Shown: piece by piece, positions 7,011 to 14,814 of the stretch
How the letters are laid out: the number at the start of each line of letters is the position of its first letter
Position numbering within the stretch: position 1 is the stretch's first letter
From: Paludibacter sp. UBA6032
GTDB taxonomy: Bacteria; Bacteroidota; Bacteroidia; Bacteroidales; Paludibacteraceae
Direction of reading: 5' to 3'
Assembly: GCA_002427885.1 (NCBI GenBank)
Contig: DIZI01000026.1
Span: forward strand, 1-16,408
Length of the DNA stretch: 16,408 bases
The notes under the pieces: model-generated
Database searches by the model: none
The model's input: the letters and a program-made list of their open reading frames with translations, nothing else
Told to the model about the DNA's origin: nothing
Translations under genes and position numbers: made by a program

Positions 7011-7511
7011 TTACGATTTTGAAATGTTGATTTCATCCAGCAAACGATTGATCATGTCCATTTGCTCTTCTTTCTTTTCCAGTTTTCCGCGAAGTACCTT
7101 TTCGGCAATATCAACGGATAATTCGGCCACCTGACGGCGAATATCGCGAATGGCATCTTCTTTCTCAATCATAATTTGTTTTTTTGCTTCTTCAATCAGT
7201 TTATGACCTTCCAGTTGTGCCTTTTCTTTGGCATCATTAATCAATAAATCGCGTGTTTTGGTTGCATCATTCAGGATTTTAACCTGTTCACGACGTGCCT
7301 GATCCACAATCGCTTCACCGTCGGCTTTCAGCTTTTCCATTTGCTCGTAAGCTTGTTTGGCAATAAGCAACGACTCATCAATGTAGTTCTTACGGTCTTC
7401 CACCATTTTGACAATGACTGGAAATCCGTATTTTGCCAGGATAAAAACCACTGTACCGAAGGACAGTATCATCCAAAACAATAAACCCGATTCTGGTAAT
7501 AGTAACGACAT
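7011..7511 (-). CDS. atpF: F1Fo ATP synthase b subunit
   Basis: Membrane-anchored peripheral stalk. The 166-residue length is normal. A single N-terminal membrane helix covers about residues 8-27 (GLLFWMILSFGTVVFILAKY), followed by a long charged helix rich in Ala, Glu, Lys and Gln (about 33-150) that forms the right-handed coiled coil of the stalk dimer. Only one b gene is present, so the stalk is presumably a homodimer. It lies 135 bp after atpE and 6 bp before atpH. The atpE-atpF gap contains a strong palindrome. Confidence 0.95.
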   Translation of the reverse strand: MSLLLPESGLLFWMILSFGTVVFILAKYGFPVIVKMVEDRKNYIDESLLIAKQAYEQMEKLKADGEAIVDQARREQVKILNDATKTRDLLINDAKEKAQLEGHKLIEEAKKQIMIEKEDAIRDIRRQVAELSVDIAEKVLRGKLEKKEEQMDMINRLLDEINISKS

Positions 7512-7534
7512 AATTCTAAAATTTTATAATTTAG

Positions 7535-7552
7535 TCCCGATAGCTATCGGGA
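7535..7552. repeat. Palindrome TCCCGATAGCTATCGGGA inside the atp operon
   Basis: A perfect 18-bp palindrome in the 135-bp atpE-atpF spacer, 23 bp upstream of the atpF start codon in the direction of transcription. In the mRNA it can form an 8-9 bp hairpin close to the atpF ribosome-binding region. Confidence 0.85.
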
Positions 7553-7646
7553 TTACAATTTAGCATCTGTTTCAGATGTCAAATTGCATTTCCAACGTAA
7601 TAAACAAGTTCAGGACAATTATTCTTTGTCCCGAAAACTGTTTCTC

Positions 7647-7895
7647 TTAAAGAATAAAACCGCAAACTACAATAGCAAACAAGGCAACAGCATCAACAAG
7701 AGCAGCAGCGATAATCATATTCATACGAATATCGGAAGAAGCTTCCGGTTGACGGGCTATCCCTTCCATAGCGGATCCACCAATATTTCCGATACCAATA
7801 CCTGCACCAATGGCTGCAAGTCCTGCACCGATTCCTGCACCTAATTTTGCCAATCCTGCACCTGCAGCAGCCTGTAATAAAATTGTTAGTAACAT
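7647..7895 (-). CDS. atpE: F1Fo ATP synthase c subunit (proteolipid)
   Basis: Forms the rotating membrane ring that carries ions. The 82-residue product is two membrane hairpin helices: helix 1 is Gly/Ala-rich (about 9-42), the polar loop ARQPEA is at 47-52, and helix 2 is about 57-82. The ion-carrying carboxylate is Asp68 in ALVDAVALF. The positions that bind sodium in Na+-type rings are not conserved: Gln in helix 1 is Ile34, the Glu-Ser pair is Asp68-Ala69, and the Tyr is Phe73. This points to proton coupling (inference from the family). It is flanked on both sides by 130-bp spacers containing hairpins. Confidence 0.97.
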   Translation of the reverse strand: MLLTILLQAAAGAGLAKLGAGIGAGLAAIGAGIGIGNIGGSAMEGIARQPEASSDIRMNMIIAAALVDAVALFAIVVCGFIL

Positions 7896-7920
7896 AATGT
7901 TTTGTTTTTTATGACCCCAA

Positions 7921-7933
7921 AACCCGTAGGGCT
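7921..7933. repeat. Small hairpin with three-base loop in the atpB-atpE spacer
   Basis: AACCC-GTA-GGGCT (7921-7933) forms a 5-bp stem including one G-T pair, with the same stem sequence and GTA loop as the hairpin at 1005-1019. A weaker, mismatched AGTCC...GGAGT pair follows at about 8011-8024. The 132-bp spacer (7896-8027) has no gene. Confidence 0.45.
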
Positions 7934-8027
7934 TTAAAGGCCAAGTTGATATTTATTTATTTTATATTTTATTTTCTGTTCTCTTTATAATCCGAATGCT
8001 CCAAACCTTAAAGTCCTTTCGGAGTAA

Positions 8028-9125
8028 TTAATGATTCGCATCTTCAATTTCTTTTTTATGATGGGGTTCTACCCTTGCCAATCCGATAAACACCGCCGAT
8101 AACATGGTGAAAATATAAGCCTGGATATAAGCAACCAATATTTCAACAAACCCGATAAAAATACTAAACAAGAATGATAAAACCGTCATGCTGGTATTCA
8201 TCACCGGTCCCATTTTTACCGTTACAAATATTAAAGCGGTTAACCCGAGTACGATGGAGTGTCCGGCCAGCATATTGGCAAAAAGTCGTATCATCAATGC
8301 GAATGGTTTAGTGAAAACTCCAACCATTTCAATAACCGGCATCAACGGAATCGGTGCTTTGAGCCAGAGAGGAACATCGGGCCATAATATTTCACGCCAA
8401 TATTCTTTCGATCCTGAAATATTGACGATTAAAAAGGTGATTAATGCCAGTACGAAGGTAATGGCTATATTTCCGGTAAGATTGGCTCCTCCCGGAAAGA
8501 TAGGAATTAATCCCAATGTATTATTAATAAACACAAAGAAAAAGACAGTCAGCAGATAAGGGGCGTACTTTTTATAATCCTTCCCCACGCAGGGTTTAAT
8601 GACATCATCATTAATATTCATGATAAACATCTCCATAAACCCGACAAATCCTTTTTTGGATTCCATCGGTTTTTTCTTGTATGAACGGGCCACAGCCATC
8701 ACAATAAGTATGAGCAGGAGGCTGCTGAATAATAATGCGAAAACATTTTTGGTTATGGAAATATCAAATGGTCTCGTTTCGTTGCCCAGACTATCGGCTT
8801 CTACAATTTTACCCTTGTATTTCCCTTCGGGGGCAATAAAAAGTCCGTCTTTCGTCTCACCTTCCATGATTTCAGTTGCCATAAAAACATGCCAGCCGGA
8901 GAGTTGACTGTATACAATGACCGGCAACGGAATGGAAATTTCATGATCGCCTATTTTGGTAATATGCCATACATAAGAATCGGAAATGTGTTCCAGGATA
9001 AATTCCCTTACGTTGAATTCCTTTTTTGTTTCTATTTTTGCAGCCGGTTCATTTGCATAAGTATTCAACCCGCAAACGGAGATAAGCAATACCAGAACAA
9101 GCAATATTTTCTTTAATCTTCTCAT
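8028..9125 (-). CDS. atpB: F1Fo ATP synthase a subunit
   Basis: Stator membrane subunit that forms the two ion half-channels against the c-ring. The 365-residue length is well above the 270 of E. coli. The extra part is N-terminal: a signal-like helix (RRLKKILLVLVLLISVCGLNTYA, about 2-24) and a roughly 100-residue polar segment before the first core helix at 127-146, as is common in Bacteroidota. The essential arginine is Arg280 in ALMIRLFANMLAGH. NNTLGLIP (201-208) and VAYIQAYIFTMLSAVFIG near the C-terminus are the other family hallmarks. Its ATG overlaps the stop of the upstream membrane gene (ATGA), indicating coupled translation. Plus-strand frames at 8188-8559, 8599-8907 and 8889-9116 are shadows. 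Confidence 0.96.
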   Translation of the reverse strand: MRRLKKILLVLVLLISVCGLNTYANEPAAKIETKKEFNVREFILEHISDSYVWHITKIGDHEISIPLPVIVYSQLSGWHVFMATEIMEGETKDGLFIAPEGKYKGKIVEADSLGNETRPFDISITKNVFALLFSSLLLILIVMAVARSYKKKPMESKKGFVGFMEMFIMNINDDVIKPCVGKDYKKYAPYLLTVFFFVFINNTLGLIPIFPGGANLTGNIAITFVLALITFLIVNISGSKEYWREILWPDVPLWLKAPIPLMPVIEMVGVFTKPFALMIRLFANMLAGHSIVLGLTALIFVTVKMGPVMNTSMTVLSFLFSIFIGFVEILVAYIQAYIFTMLSAVFIGLARVEPHHKKEIEDANH

Positions 9126-9520
9126 TTATTCTGTTTAATTTTCTTCTCGGTTATATAGAAAATATAGAGTTCTACTAACAGGTATACAGCATAATAAATT
9201 CCAAATACGATCAAAAACAATCCCATATTTTCTTTTACAATAAAATAATAAAGGAGTATAATGGATAAAGCAATGACAAGTTTTGATAATTTCAGCATCA
9301 TGTAAATATTGACCAACCGCCTTGGATTTTCTTTATTTACTTTTTCGAGTACAAGAATCAACACATATCCCATCACAAAGTAAGAGCCCGGTAAAAAAAA
9401 ATACCACCCCAAATCCATTACCGGATAAAGTTGCCTCAATACCAGCCATCCGCTCCATCCCAAAACAAGCATGAGAAGTGTAAACAGGGGAAGTATGGTT
9501 TTCGTTGATTTTTCTAGCAT
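9122..9520 (-). CDS. Small four-helix membrane protein in the AtpI position
   Basis: The 132-residue product has four probable membrane helices (about 9-30, 39-58, 74-94 and 99-123) and a lysine-rich C-terminal tail. I choose the ATG at 9520 because it overlaps the atpC stop codon by one base (TAATG); the frame could extend six codons further to a TTG. The 3' end overlaps atpB by four bases. This tight coupling between epsilon and a genes puts it in the place of AtpI, the helper proposed for Fo and c-ring assembly in other bacteria. The sequence does not show enough AtpI signature for me to name it. It could be a lineage-specific Fo assembly factor or an ion-channel helper. Confidence 0.8.
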   Translation of the reverse strand: MLEKSTKTILPLFTLLMLVLGWSGWLVLRQLYPVMDLGWYFFLPGSYFVMGYVLILVLEKVNKENPRRLVNIYMMLKLSKLVIALSIILLYYFIVKENMGLFLIVFGIYYAVYLLVELYIFYITEKKIKQNK

Positions 9521-9759
9521 TATATTATCTCTAAGCAAACCGTAACCAGGTTATTACATATTTCAACAAAACCTCCATCAATATTCAGTTCCTTTTTGCC
9601 CTCTTTTCCTTCATAGGCAAGCAACCCGTCCTTCAACGAAGAAATAAGCGGAGCATGATTTTCCCAAACGGTAAATGAACCGATAGTACCCGGTAAAGTA
9701 ACCGTAGTCACTTCGCCGCTAAAGTAGATTTGTTCGGGAGTTATTATTTCTAATTTCAT
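9520..9759 (-). CDS. atpC: F1Fo ATP synthase epsilon subunit, short form
   Basis: Foot of the rotor, joining gamma to the c-ring. The 79-residue product contains the N-terminal beta-sandwich only: MKLEIITPEQIYFSGEV, then LPGTIGSFTVWENHAPLISSLKDG (about 23-46), the family signature. The two-helix C-terminal domain of the usual 130-140 residue protein, which acts as an inhibitor of ATP hydrolysis in E. coli and Bacillus, is absent. Because the stop codon overlaps the next start codon, the short form is the real gene end rather than a sequencing break. It lies 158 bp after atpD. Confidence 0.95.
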   Translation of the reverse strand: MKLEIITPEQIYFSGEVTTVTLPGTIGSFTVWENHAPLISSLKDGLLAYEGKEGKKELNIDGGFVEICNNLVTVCLEII

Positions 9760-9917
9760 TTTCGTTGATTCGTTGATTGGTTATTGGTTAATTAGTTATT
9801 GGTTATTGGTTATTGGTTATTTTTGTTCAATAATTCATTTTCAAATTTACAAATCAACTAATTCGCTGATTAACTAATTAACCAATAACTAATTACCTGA
9901 TTAACTAATTACCTAAT
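9760..9917. repeat. atpD-atpC spacer with TTATTGG repeats and an inverted counterpart
   Basis: Four to five copies of GGTTATTGG-type words at 9778-9820 are followed, about 50 bases later, by the reverse-complement words TAACTAATTAACCAATAAC (about 9872-9890). The core GGTTAATTAGTTA/TAACTAATTAACC can pair perfectly over 13 bp. No gene is seen in the 158 bp. Confidence 0.75.
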
Positions 9918-11432
9918 TTACTTTTTCGATTGTGCAATTAATTTATTTCCCTTGGCAATGGCTTCATCAATGGTTCCAACACTTAAGAAAGCCATTTCCG
10001 GCATATTATCGAGTTCACCATCCAAGATCATTTTGAATCCGCGAATGGTTTCTTCAATCGGAACCATCACACCCGGTTGACCGGTAAACTGAGCTGCCAT
10101 AAAAAATGGCTGCGACAGGAAACGTTGTACCTTGCGGGCACGAGTAACCGTAATACGATCTTCATCGGACAATTCTTCCATTCCTAAAATGGAAATAATA
10201 TCCTGTAATTCTTTGTTCCGTTGCAAAATCTGTTTTACGCGTTCAGCTGTTTCATAATGTTCTTTTCCTACTACCTGCTCACTAAGAATCCGGGAAGTGG
10301 ATTCGAGTGGATCAACGGCAGGGAAAATACCTAATTCAGAAATCTTACGACTCAACACGGTAGTCGCATCCAAATGCGAGAATGTCGTAGCCGGTGCAGG
10401 GTCGGTTAAATCGTCGGCAGGTACATAAATAGCCTGAACGGAAGTGATGGAACCGTTTTTTGTAGAGGCAATCCGCTCCTGCATGGTTCCCATTTCTGTT
10501 GCCAGTGTAGGTTGATACCCTACAGCCGAAGGCATACGTCCGAGTAATGCCGAAACTTCAGATCCTGCCTGAGTAAAACGGAAAATATTATCGATAAAAA
10601 ATAAAATATCACTACCACCGCCTTCTGTATCACGAAACGATTCGGCAACAGTTAAACCCGACAGGGCAACCGAAGAACGTGCTCCCGGGGGTTCATTCAT
10701 TTGACCGAAAATCAGGGTAGCCTGCGATTTTTCTACTTCCGAATAATCAATTTTAGATAAATCCCAGTTGCCTTCATCCATTCCTTTTTTAAACTCTTCA
10801 CCATAACGAATAACGCCTGAATCAATCATATCACGAAGTAAATCGTTCCCTTCACGGGTTCGTTCACCCACACCGGCAAAGACAGAAAATCCGTTATGAC
10901 CTTTCGCAATATTGTTGATTAGTTCCATAATAAGAACTGTTTTTCCAACACCTGCACCACCAAAAAGTCCGATCTTTCCACCTTTTGAATAGGGTTCCAG
11001 CAAATCAATCACTTTGATACCTGTGGAAAGGATACTTTCGCTTACAGTCAAATCCTCAAATTTAGGTGGTTCACGATGAATCGGATAAGACCCTTTTTTA
11101 TCCAGCGGTTTCATCCCGTCAATCGTTTCGCCAATCACATTCATCAAACGTCCTTTTACCTGATCGCCAACCGGCATCGAAATAGGCGAGCCAAGAGCCG
11201 TAGCTTTCAATCCACGTCTAAGCCCATCGGTAGAATCCATAGCCACGGTACGTACAGTATTTTCACCAATATGTTGCTGAATTTCAACAATGAGTTGTTT
11301 CCCATCTCCCCGGTCGATGCTGAGTGCCTCATGAATTGGAGGTAACTTATATTCATCTTTTTCTTTCAAATCAAAGAAAACATCCACAACAGGACCAATG
11401 ATTTGCGAAATGTGTCCAAATAACTTTGGCAT
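9918..11432 (-). CDS. atpD: F1Fo ATP synthase beta subunit
   Basis: Catalytic subunit of F1. The 504-residue length is slightly longer than the usual 460-480. The P-loop GGAGVGKT is at 158-165 (Lys164), the catalytic Glu190 lies in GVGERTREGND, and ALLGRMPSAVGYQPTLATEMG and the ATP-synthase signature PAVDPLESTS follow. The DELSEED lever appears as EELSDED near residue 410. It is the first gene of the operon, with a strong promoter 49 bp upstream. Starting an F-ATPase operon with beta and epsilon, instead of ending with them, is the arrangement seen in Bacteroidota. The plus-strand frame at 11076-11345 is a shadow. Confidence 0.98.
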   Translation of the reverse strand: MPKLFGHISQIIGPVVDVFFDLKEKDEYKLPPIHEALSIDRGDGKQLIVEIQQHIGENTVRTVAMDSTDGLRRGLKATALGSPISMPVGDQVKGRLMNVIGETIDGMKPLDKKGSYPIHREPPKFEDLTVSESILSTGIKVIDLLEPYSKGGKIGLFGGAGVGKTVLIMELINNIAKGHNGFSVFAGVGERTREGNDLLRDMIDSGVIRYGEEFKKGMDEGNWDLSKIDYSEVEKSQATLIFGQMNEPPGARSSVALSGLTVAESFRDTEGGGSDILFFIDNIFRFTQAGSEVSALLGRMPSAVGYQPTLATEMGTMQERIASTKNGSITSVQAIYVPADDLTDPAPATTFSHLDATTVLSRKISELGIFPAVDPLESTSRILSEQVVGKEHYETAERVKQILQRNKELQDIISILGMEELSDEDRITVTRARKVQRFLSQPFFMAAQFTGQPGVMVPIEETIRGFKMILDGELDNMPEMAFLSVGTIDEAIAKGNKLIAQSKK

Positions 11433-11480
11433 AATTTATAGCGTTTTGTATTATTATTTATTTTTTACAAATTCGAGACG

Positions 11481-11510
11481 CAAAAATACATATATAATTT
11501 GCTTTACAAA
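11481..11510 (-). promoter_or_regulatory. Promoter of the ATP synthase operon
   Basis: On the minus strand a TTTG box (11507-11510) is followed after 18 bases by a perfect TAnnTTTG box, TATTTTTG (11481-11488). Transcription would start near 11475, giving a leader of about 43 bases before atpD. The 149-bp gap to nhaD also has a 13-bp palindrome, AAACAGTCTGTTT (11567-11579), just past the nhaD stop codon; it is a possible regulator site but is unsupported by other copies. Confidence 0.7.
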
Positions 11511-11581
11511 AAGTAATTTATATTAAATTTGAAAAGACAAGGAAATCTAACCAGTAGAAAGCTTGTAAACAGTCTGTTTTA

Positions 11582-12865
11582 TTAAAAATGGAAGATACTT
11601 TCTTCGAGTAAATAAATGGCTGCACCTGCTAAATAACCCAGCAAGGCTAACCAACTGATTTTTTTTACATACCAGAAAAAATCAATTTTCTCCAGTCCCA
11701 TGGCTGCAACTCCGGCTGCAGATCCAATGATCAGGATACTTCCTCCTGTTCCGGCACAATAAGCTAAAAATTCCCATATAAAATGATTCATAGGATATTG
11801 AACCAAACTGTACATCCCTTGTGTGGCAGCTACTAACGGAACGTTATCAATAATTGCCGATGATAATCCGATTGACATAACAATAATACTCAGGTTTCCG
11901 ATAGTTTCCGACAGCCATTGAGCTGTTCTTGCTAAAATACCGGATGATTCCAAAGCAGCAATGGCCATTAATATTCCCAGGAAAAAAAGAATCGTGGAAA
12001 TATCGATACGATGCAATGCATGCACCAGTGTCAGGTGTTGTTTTTCATCATGATCGTCTGAACGATGCATTAGCTCAGTTACTATCCATAAAAGTCCCAA
12101 TCCCAATAACATCCCCATAAATGGGGGAAGAAGGGTGTACGTTTTGAAAACCGGCACCAACACTAAAACGAGAACTCCCAACACAAGAATAATCTTTTGT
12201 TGTGTTTTAGTCAGCATACTGTTCTTTGAATTTTCAACTACTGCGACTCTTTCTACCTTACCATGCAACTGGAACGAAACGGCTGCCAAAGGAACTATCA
12301 AACAAGCCATGCTCGGTAAGAAAAGTTTAATCATAATGTTAGCGGTAGAAATTTGTCCACCAATCCAAAGCATGGTGGTTGTCACATCGCCAATAGGTGT
12401 CCAGGCACCACCGGCATTTGCCGCAATGACCACAATACCAACAAAAAGCAAACGGTCTTTCGGGTCATTTATTAATTTCCGAAGAAGGGCAATCATCACT
12501 AAGGTAGTGGTAAGATTGTCGAGAATTGACGAAAGAAAGAAGGTAATAAACCCGATTATCCAAATTAGTGAACGTTTGTTGGTTTGGGTAATGAAGTCGG
12601 TTATTATATCGAAACCATCATGAGCATCAATCAACTCGATAATTGTCATTGCACCCAACAAGAAGAAAAGAATGCTGGAAACATCTCCCAAATGTTCAAG
12701 TAACTTGAAATTTACAACTGCTTTATCGGGGGCAAAATACATAAATGCCACCCAACTTAACACACCTGTAATCAGTGCTGTTGCCGTTTTATTTATCCTG
12801 ATATTATTCTCAAATGCAATGGCAGCGTAGCCAATACCAAAAATGGAAAGTAAGATTGTTACCAT
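11582..12865 (-). CDS. nhaD: NhaD-type Na+/H+ antiporter
   Basis: Inner-membrane exchanger of the ion transporter superfamily that expels sodium in return for protons. The product is 427 residues from the ATG at 12865; a TTG four codons earlier is possible. About 10-12 hydrophobic segments are visible. Diagnostic motifs are SSILDNLTTTLV (about 112-123), ANAGGAWTPIGDVTTTMLW (about 149-167) and the inverted-repeat counterpart AIIDNVPLVAA (about 337-347). The paired D-N motifs in the two halves are typical of NhaD and relatives. It lies downstream of lepA and 149 bp upstream of atpD on the same strand. The operon promoter falls between it and atpD, so nhaD is probably a separate transcript that may read into the atp genes. 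Plus-strand frames at 11929-12120 and 12135-12623 are shadows. Confidence 0.9.
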   Translation of the reverse strand: MVTILLSIFGIGYAAIAFENNIRINKTATALITGVLSWVAFMYFAPDKAVVNFKLLEHLGDVSSILFFLLGAMTIIELIDAHDGFDIITDFITQTNKRSLIWIIGFITFFLSSILDNLTTTLVMIALLRKLINDPKDRLLFVGIVVIAANAGGAWTPIGDVTTTMLWIGGQISTANIMIKLFLPSMACLIVPLAAVSFQLHGKVERVAVVENSKNSMLTKTQQKIILVLGVLVLVLVPVFKTYTLLPPFMGMLLGLGLLWIVTELMHRSDDHDEKQHLTLVHALHRIDISTILFFLGILMAIAALESSGILARTAQWLSETIGNLSIIVMSIGLSSAIIDNVPLVAATQGMYSLVQYPMNHFIWEFLAYCAGTGGSILIIGSAAGVAAMGLEKIDFFWYVKKISWLALLGYLAGAAIYLLEESIFHF

Positions 12866-12879
12866 ATTAATTAGCAAAA

Positions 12880-12985
12880 GACCCCTAACCCCTTAAGGGG
12901 GAAAAGATCTGGTTAAACTTGGTGGTTATTTATCGTAATATTTATTCCTCCCTCCACGATAGCTATCGGGATCGGGATCGGGGGT
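12880..12985. repeat. lepA-nhaD spacer palindromes
   Basis: Two elements occupy the 123-bp spacer. GACCCCTAA followed by the 12-bp palindrome CCCCTTAAGGGG (12880-12900) matches the block at 796-812. At 12956-12985 a decayed CCCGATAGCTATCGGG copy (left arm CCaCGATAG) runs into two further ATCGGG units (ATCGGGATCGGGATCGGG). On the minus strand these lie just after the lepA stop and could act as its terminator, but no T-tract is present. Confidence 0.7.
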
Positions 12986-12988
12986 CGT

Positions 12989-14776
12989 TTAATCCAACTT
13001 CAATACTTCCAAAAAGGCTTTCTGCGGCACTTCCACATTTCCTATCTGCTTCATTTTCTTTTTCCCCTTTTTCTGCTTTTCCAGCAACTTTCGTTTACGG
13101 GAAATATCTCCGCCATAACATTTCGCAGTTACATCCTTTCGAACAGCTTTTATAGTTTCCCTTGAAATAATTTTTGCTCCAATGGCCGCTTGTACGGCAA
13201 CATCAAATTGTTGACGCGGGATTAATTCTTTCAGCTTTTCGCACATACGTTTTCCAAGGGGTACGGCATTATCAACGTGAATCAAACACGAAAGGGCATC
13301 AACCGGTTCACCGTTAAGTAAAATATCCAGTTTAATTAATTTGGACGGGCGAAAACCATTCATGTGGTAATCGAATGAGGCATAGCCTTTCGAAATACTT
13401 TTCAAGCGGTCATAGAAATCAAATACAATCTCGCCGAGTGGCAAATCATAAATCAGTTCCATCCGGTTCCCCGAAATATAGTTTTGTTTTACCAGTTCTC
13501 CCCGTTTCCCGAGGCAAAGGGTCATAATTTGCCCGATATAATCGGTGCGGGTAATAATGGAAGCACGAATAAATGGTTCTTCAATGCGGTCGATTGCCAT
13601 AATATCAGGCAACCCCGAAGGATTATGTACTTCTATTAAATCGCCTTTATTGGTAATTACTCTGTACGAAACATTGGGTACGGTTGTAATAACATTCATA
13701 TCAAACTCACGGTCGAGTCGTTCCTGAATGATTTCCATATGCAACATACCCAGAAAACCGCAACGGAAACCGAAGCCTAAGGCTACAGATGATTCGGCTT
13801 CGAATGTCAGGGAAGCATCATTCAGTTGTAATTTTTCTATGGAAGAACGCAGGTCTTCAAAATCTTCGGTATCAATGGGGTAAAGTCCGGCAAAAACCAT
13901 GGGTTTTACTTCTTCAAAACCTGCAATAGCTCCGGTACATGGACGTTTTACATGCGTGATCGTATCACCTACTTTTACTTCTTTCGATGTCTTTACTCCG
14001 GAAATAATATACCCTACATTGCCGGCACCCAGTGTTTTGGTTGGAAACATCTCCAGTTTCAAGACTCCGATTTCATCTGCAAAATACTCTTTCTGAGTAT
14101 TTACAAACTTCACAGAGTCACCTTTATTGATCGTACCGTTTATAATTTTAAAATAAGCAATAATACCACGGAAAGAATTAAAAACCGAATCGAAAATCAG
14201 GCATTGCAAGGGTGCTTCAGGATCTCCGGTAGGAGAAGGAATACGTGTGACGATTGCTTCCAGAATTTCTTCAATGCCTAAACCTGTTTTACCGCTGGCA
14301 CGGATAATTTCCTCGTGTTTACATCCCAACAAGTCGACAATCTGATCTTCCACTTCTTCGGGCATAGCATTATCCATGTCCATTTTATTCATTACCGGAA
14401 TAATTTCCAGGTCATGCTCAATAGCCATATACAGATTGGAAATTGTCTGGGCCTGAATACCTTGTGTAGCATCGACAATCAGCAGGGCGCCTTCACAGGC
14501 GGCAATGGATCGTGAAACTTCATACGAGAAATCAACGTGTCCCGGAGTATCTATTAAATTTAAAACATACTCTTCCCCATTCAGCCGGTAACTCATTTGA
14601 ATGGCGTGGCTCTTAATGGTGATTCCACGTTCACGTTCCAGATCCATGTTATCAAGAACCTGTGCCTGCATTTCTTTCCCGGCAACGGTATTGGTAAATT
14701 CAAGAAGGCGGTCGGCTAAAGTACTTTTCCCGTGGTCGATATGGGCTATAATGCAAAAATTGCGGATATTATTCAT
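12989..14776 (-). CDS. lepA: Translation elongation factor 4 (back-translocating GTPase LepA)
   Basis: Ribosome-binding GTPase. The 595-residue length is normal (about 600). G1 AHIDHGKST is at 11-19, the switch I region RERGITIK at 48-55, G3 DTPGH at 76-80 and G4 NKMD at 130-133. EF-G-like domains follow, including the LepA-specific GFRCGFLGMLHMEIIQERL stretch. The C-terminal LepA-only domain carries the basic run CYGGDISRKRKLLEKQKKGKKKMKQIG that contacts the ribosome. No leader extension is seen. The promoter candidate at 14807-14814 drives it alone or together with nhaD. Plus-strand frames within it are shadows. Confidence 0.98.
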   Translation of the reverse strand: MNNIRNFCIIAHIDHGKSTLADRLLEFTNTVAGKEMQAQVLDNMDLERERGITIKSHAIQMSYRLNGEEYVLNLIDTPGHVDFSYEVSRSIAACEGALLIVDATQGIQAQTISNLYMAIEHDLEIIPVMNKMDMDNAMPEEVEDQIVDLLGCKHEEIIRASGKTGLGIEEILEAIVTRIPSPTGDPEAPLQCLIFDSVFNSFRGIIAYFKIINGTINKGDSVKFVNTQKEYFADEIGVLKLEMFPTKTLGAGNVGYIISGVKTSKEVKVGDTITHVKRPCTGAIAGFEEVKPMVFAGLYPIDTEDFEDLRSSIEKLQLNDASLTFEAESSVALGFGFRCGFLGMLHMEIIQERLDREFDMNVITTVPNVSYRVITNKGDLIEVHNPSGLPDIMAIDRIEEPFIRASIITRTDYIGQIMTLCLGKRGELVKQNYISGNRMELIYDLPLGEIVFDFYDRLKSISKGYASFDYHMNGFRPSKLIKLDILLNGEPVDALSCLIHVDNAVPLGKRMCEKLKELIPRQQFDVAVQAAIGAKIISRETIKAVRKDVTAKCYGGDISRKRKLLEKQKKGKKKMKQIGNVEVPQKAFLEVLKLD

Positions 14777-14806
14777 TCGTAATTTTATTCTTTTTTGTAT
14801 TCAGTG

Positions 14807-14814
14807 CAAAAGTA
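14807..14814 (-). promoter_or_regulatory. -7 box of the lepA promoter
   Basis: On the minus strand TACTTTTG matches TAnnTTTG exactly, 30 bp upstream of the lepA ATG. The expected -33 region is only T-rich, without a clean TTTG. Confidence 0.5.

Noticed and set aside
7647..7895. Sodium-type c-subunit, suggested by the nearby nhaD
   Set aside because: The Gln, Glu-Ser and Tyr ligands of sodium rings are replaced by Ile34, Asp68-Ala69 and Phe73.
9521..9538. TTG start six codons upstream for the four-helix membrane protein
   Set aside because: The ATG at 9520 overlaps the atpC stop as TAATG, a much better coupled start.
12866..12877. TTG start for nhaD
   Set aside because: An ATG four codons later gives a natural first membrane helix.
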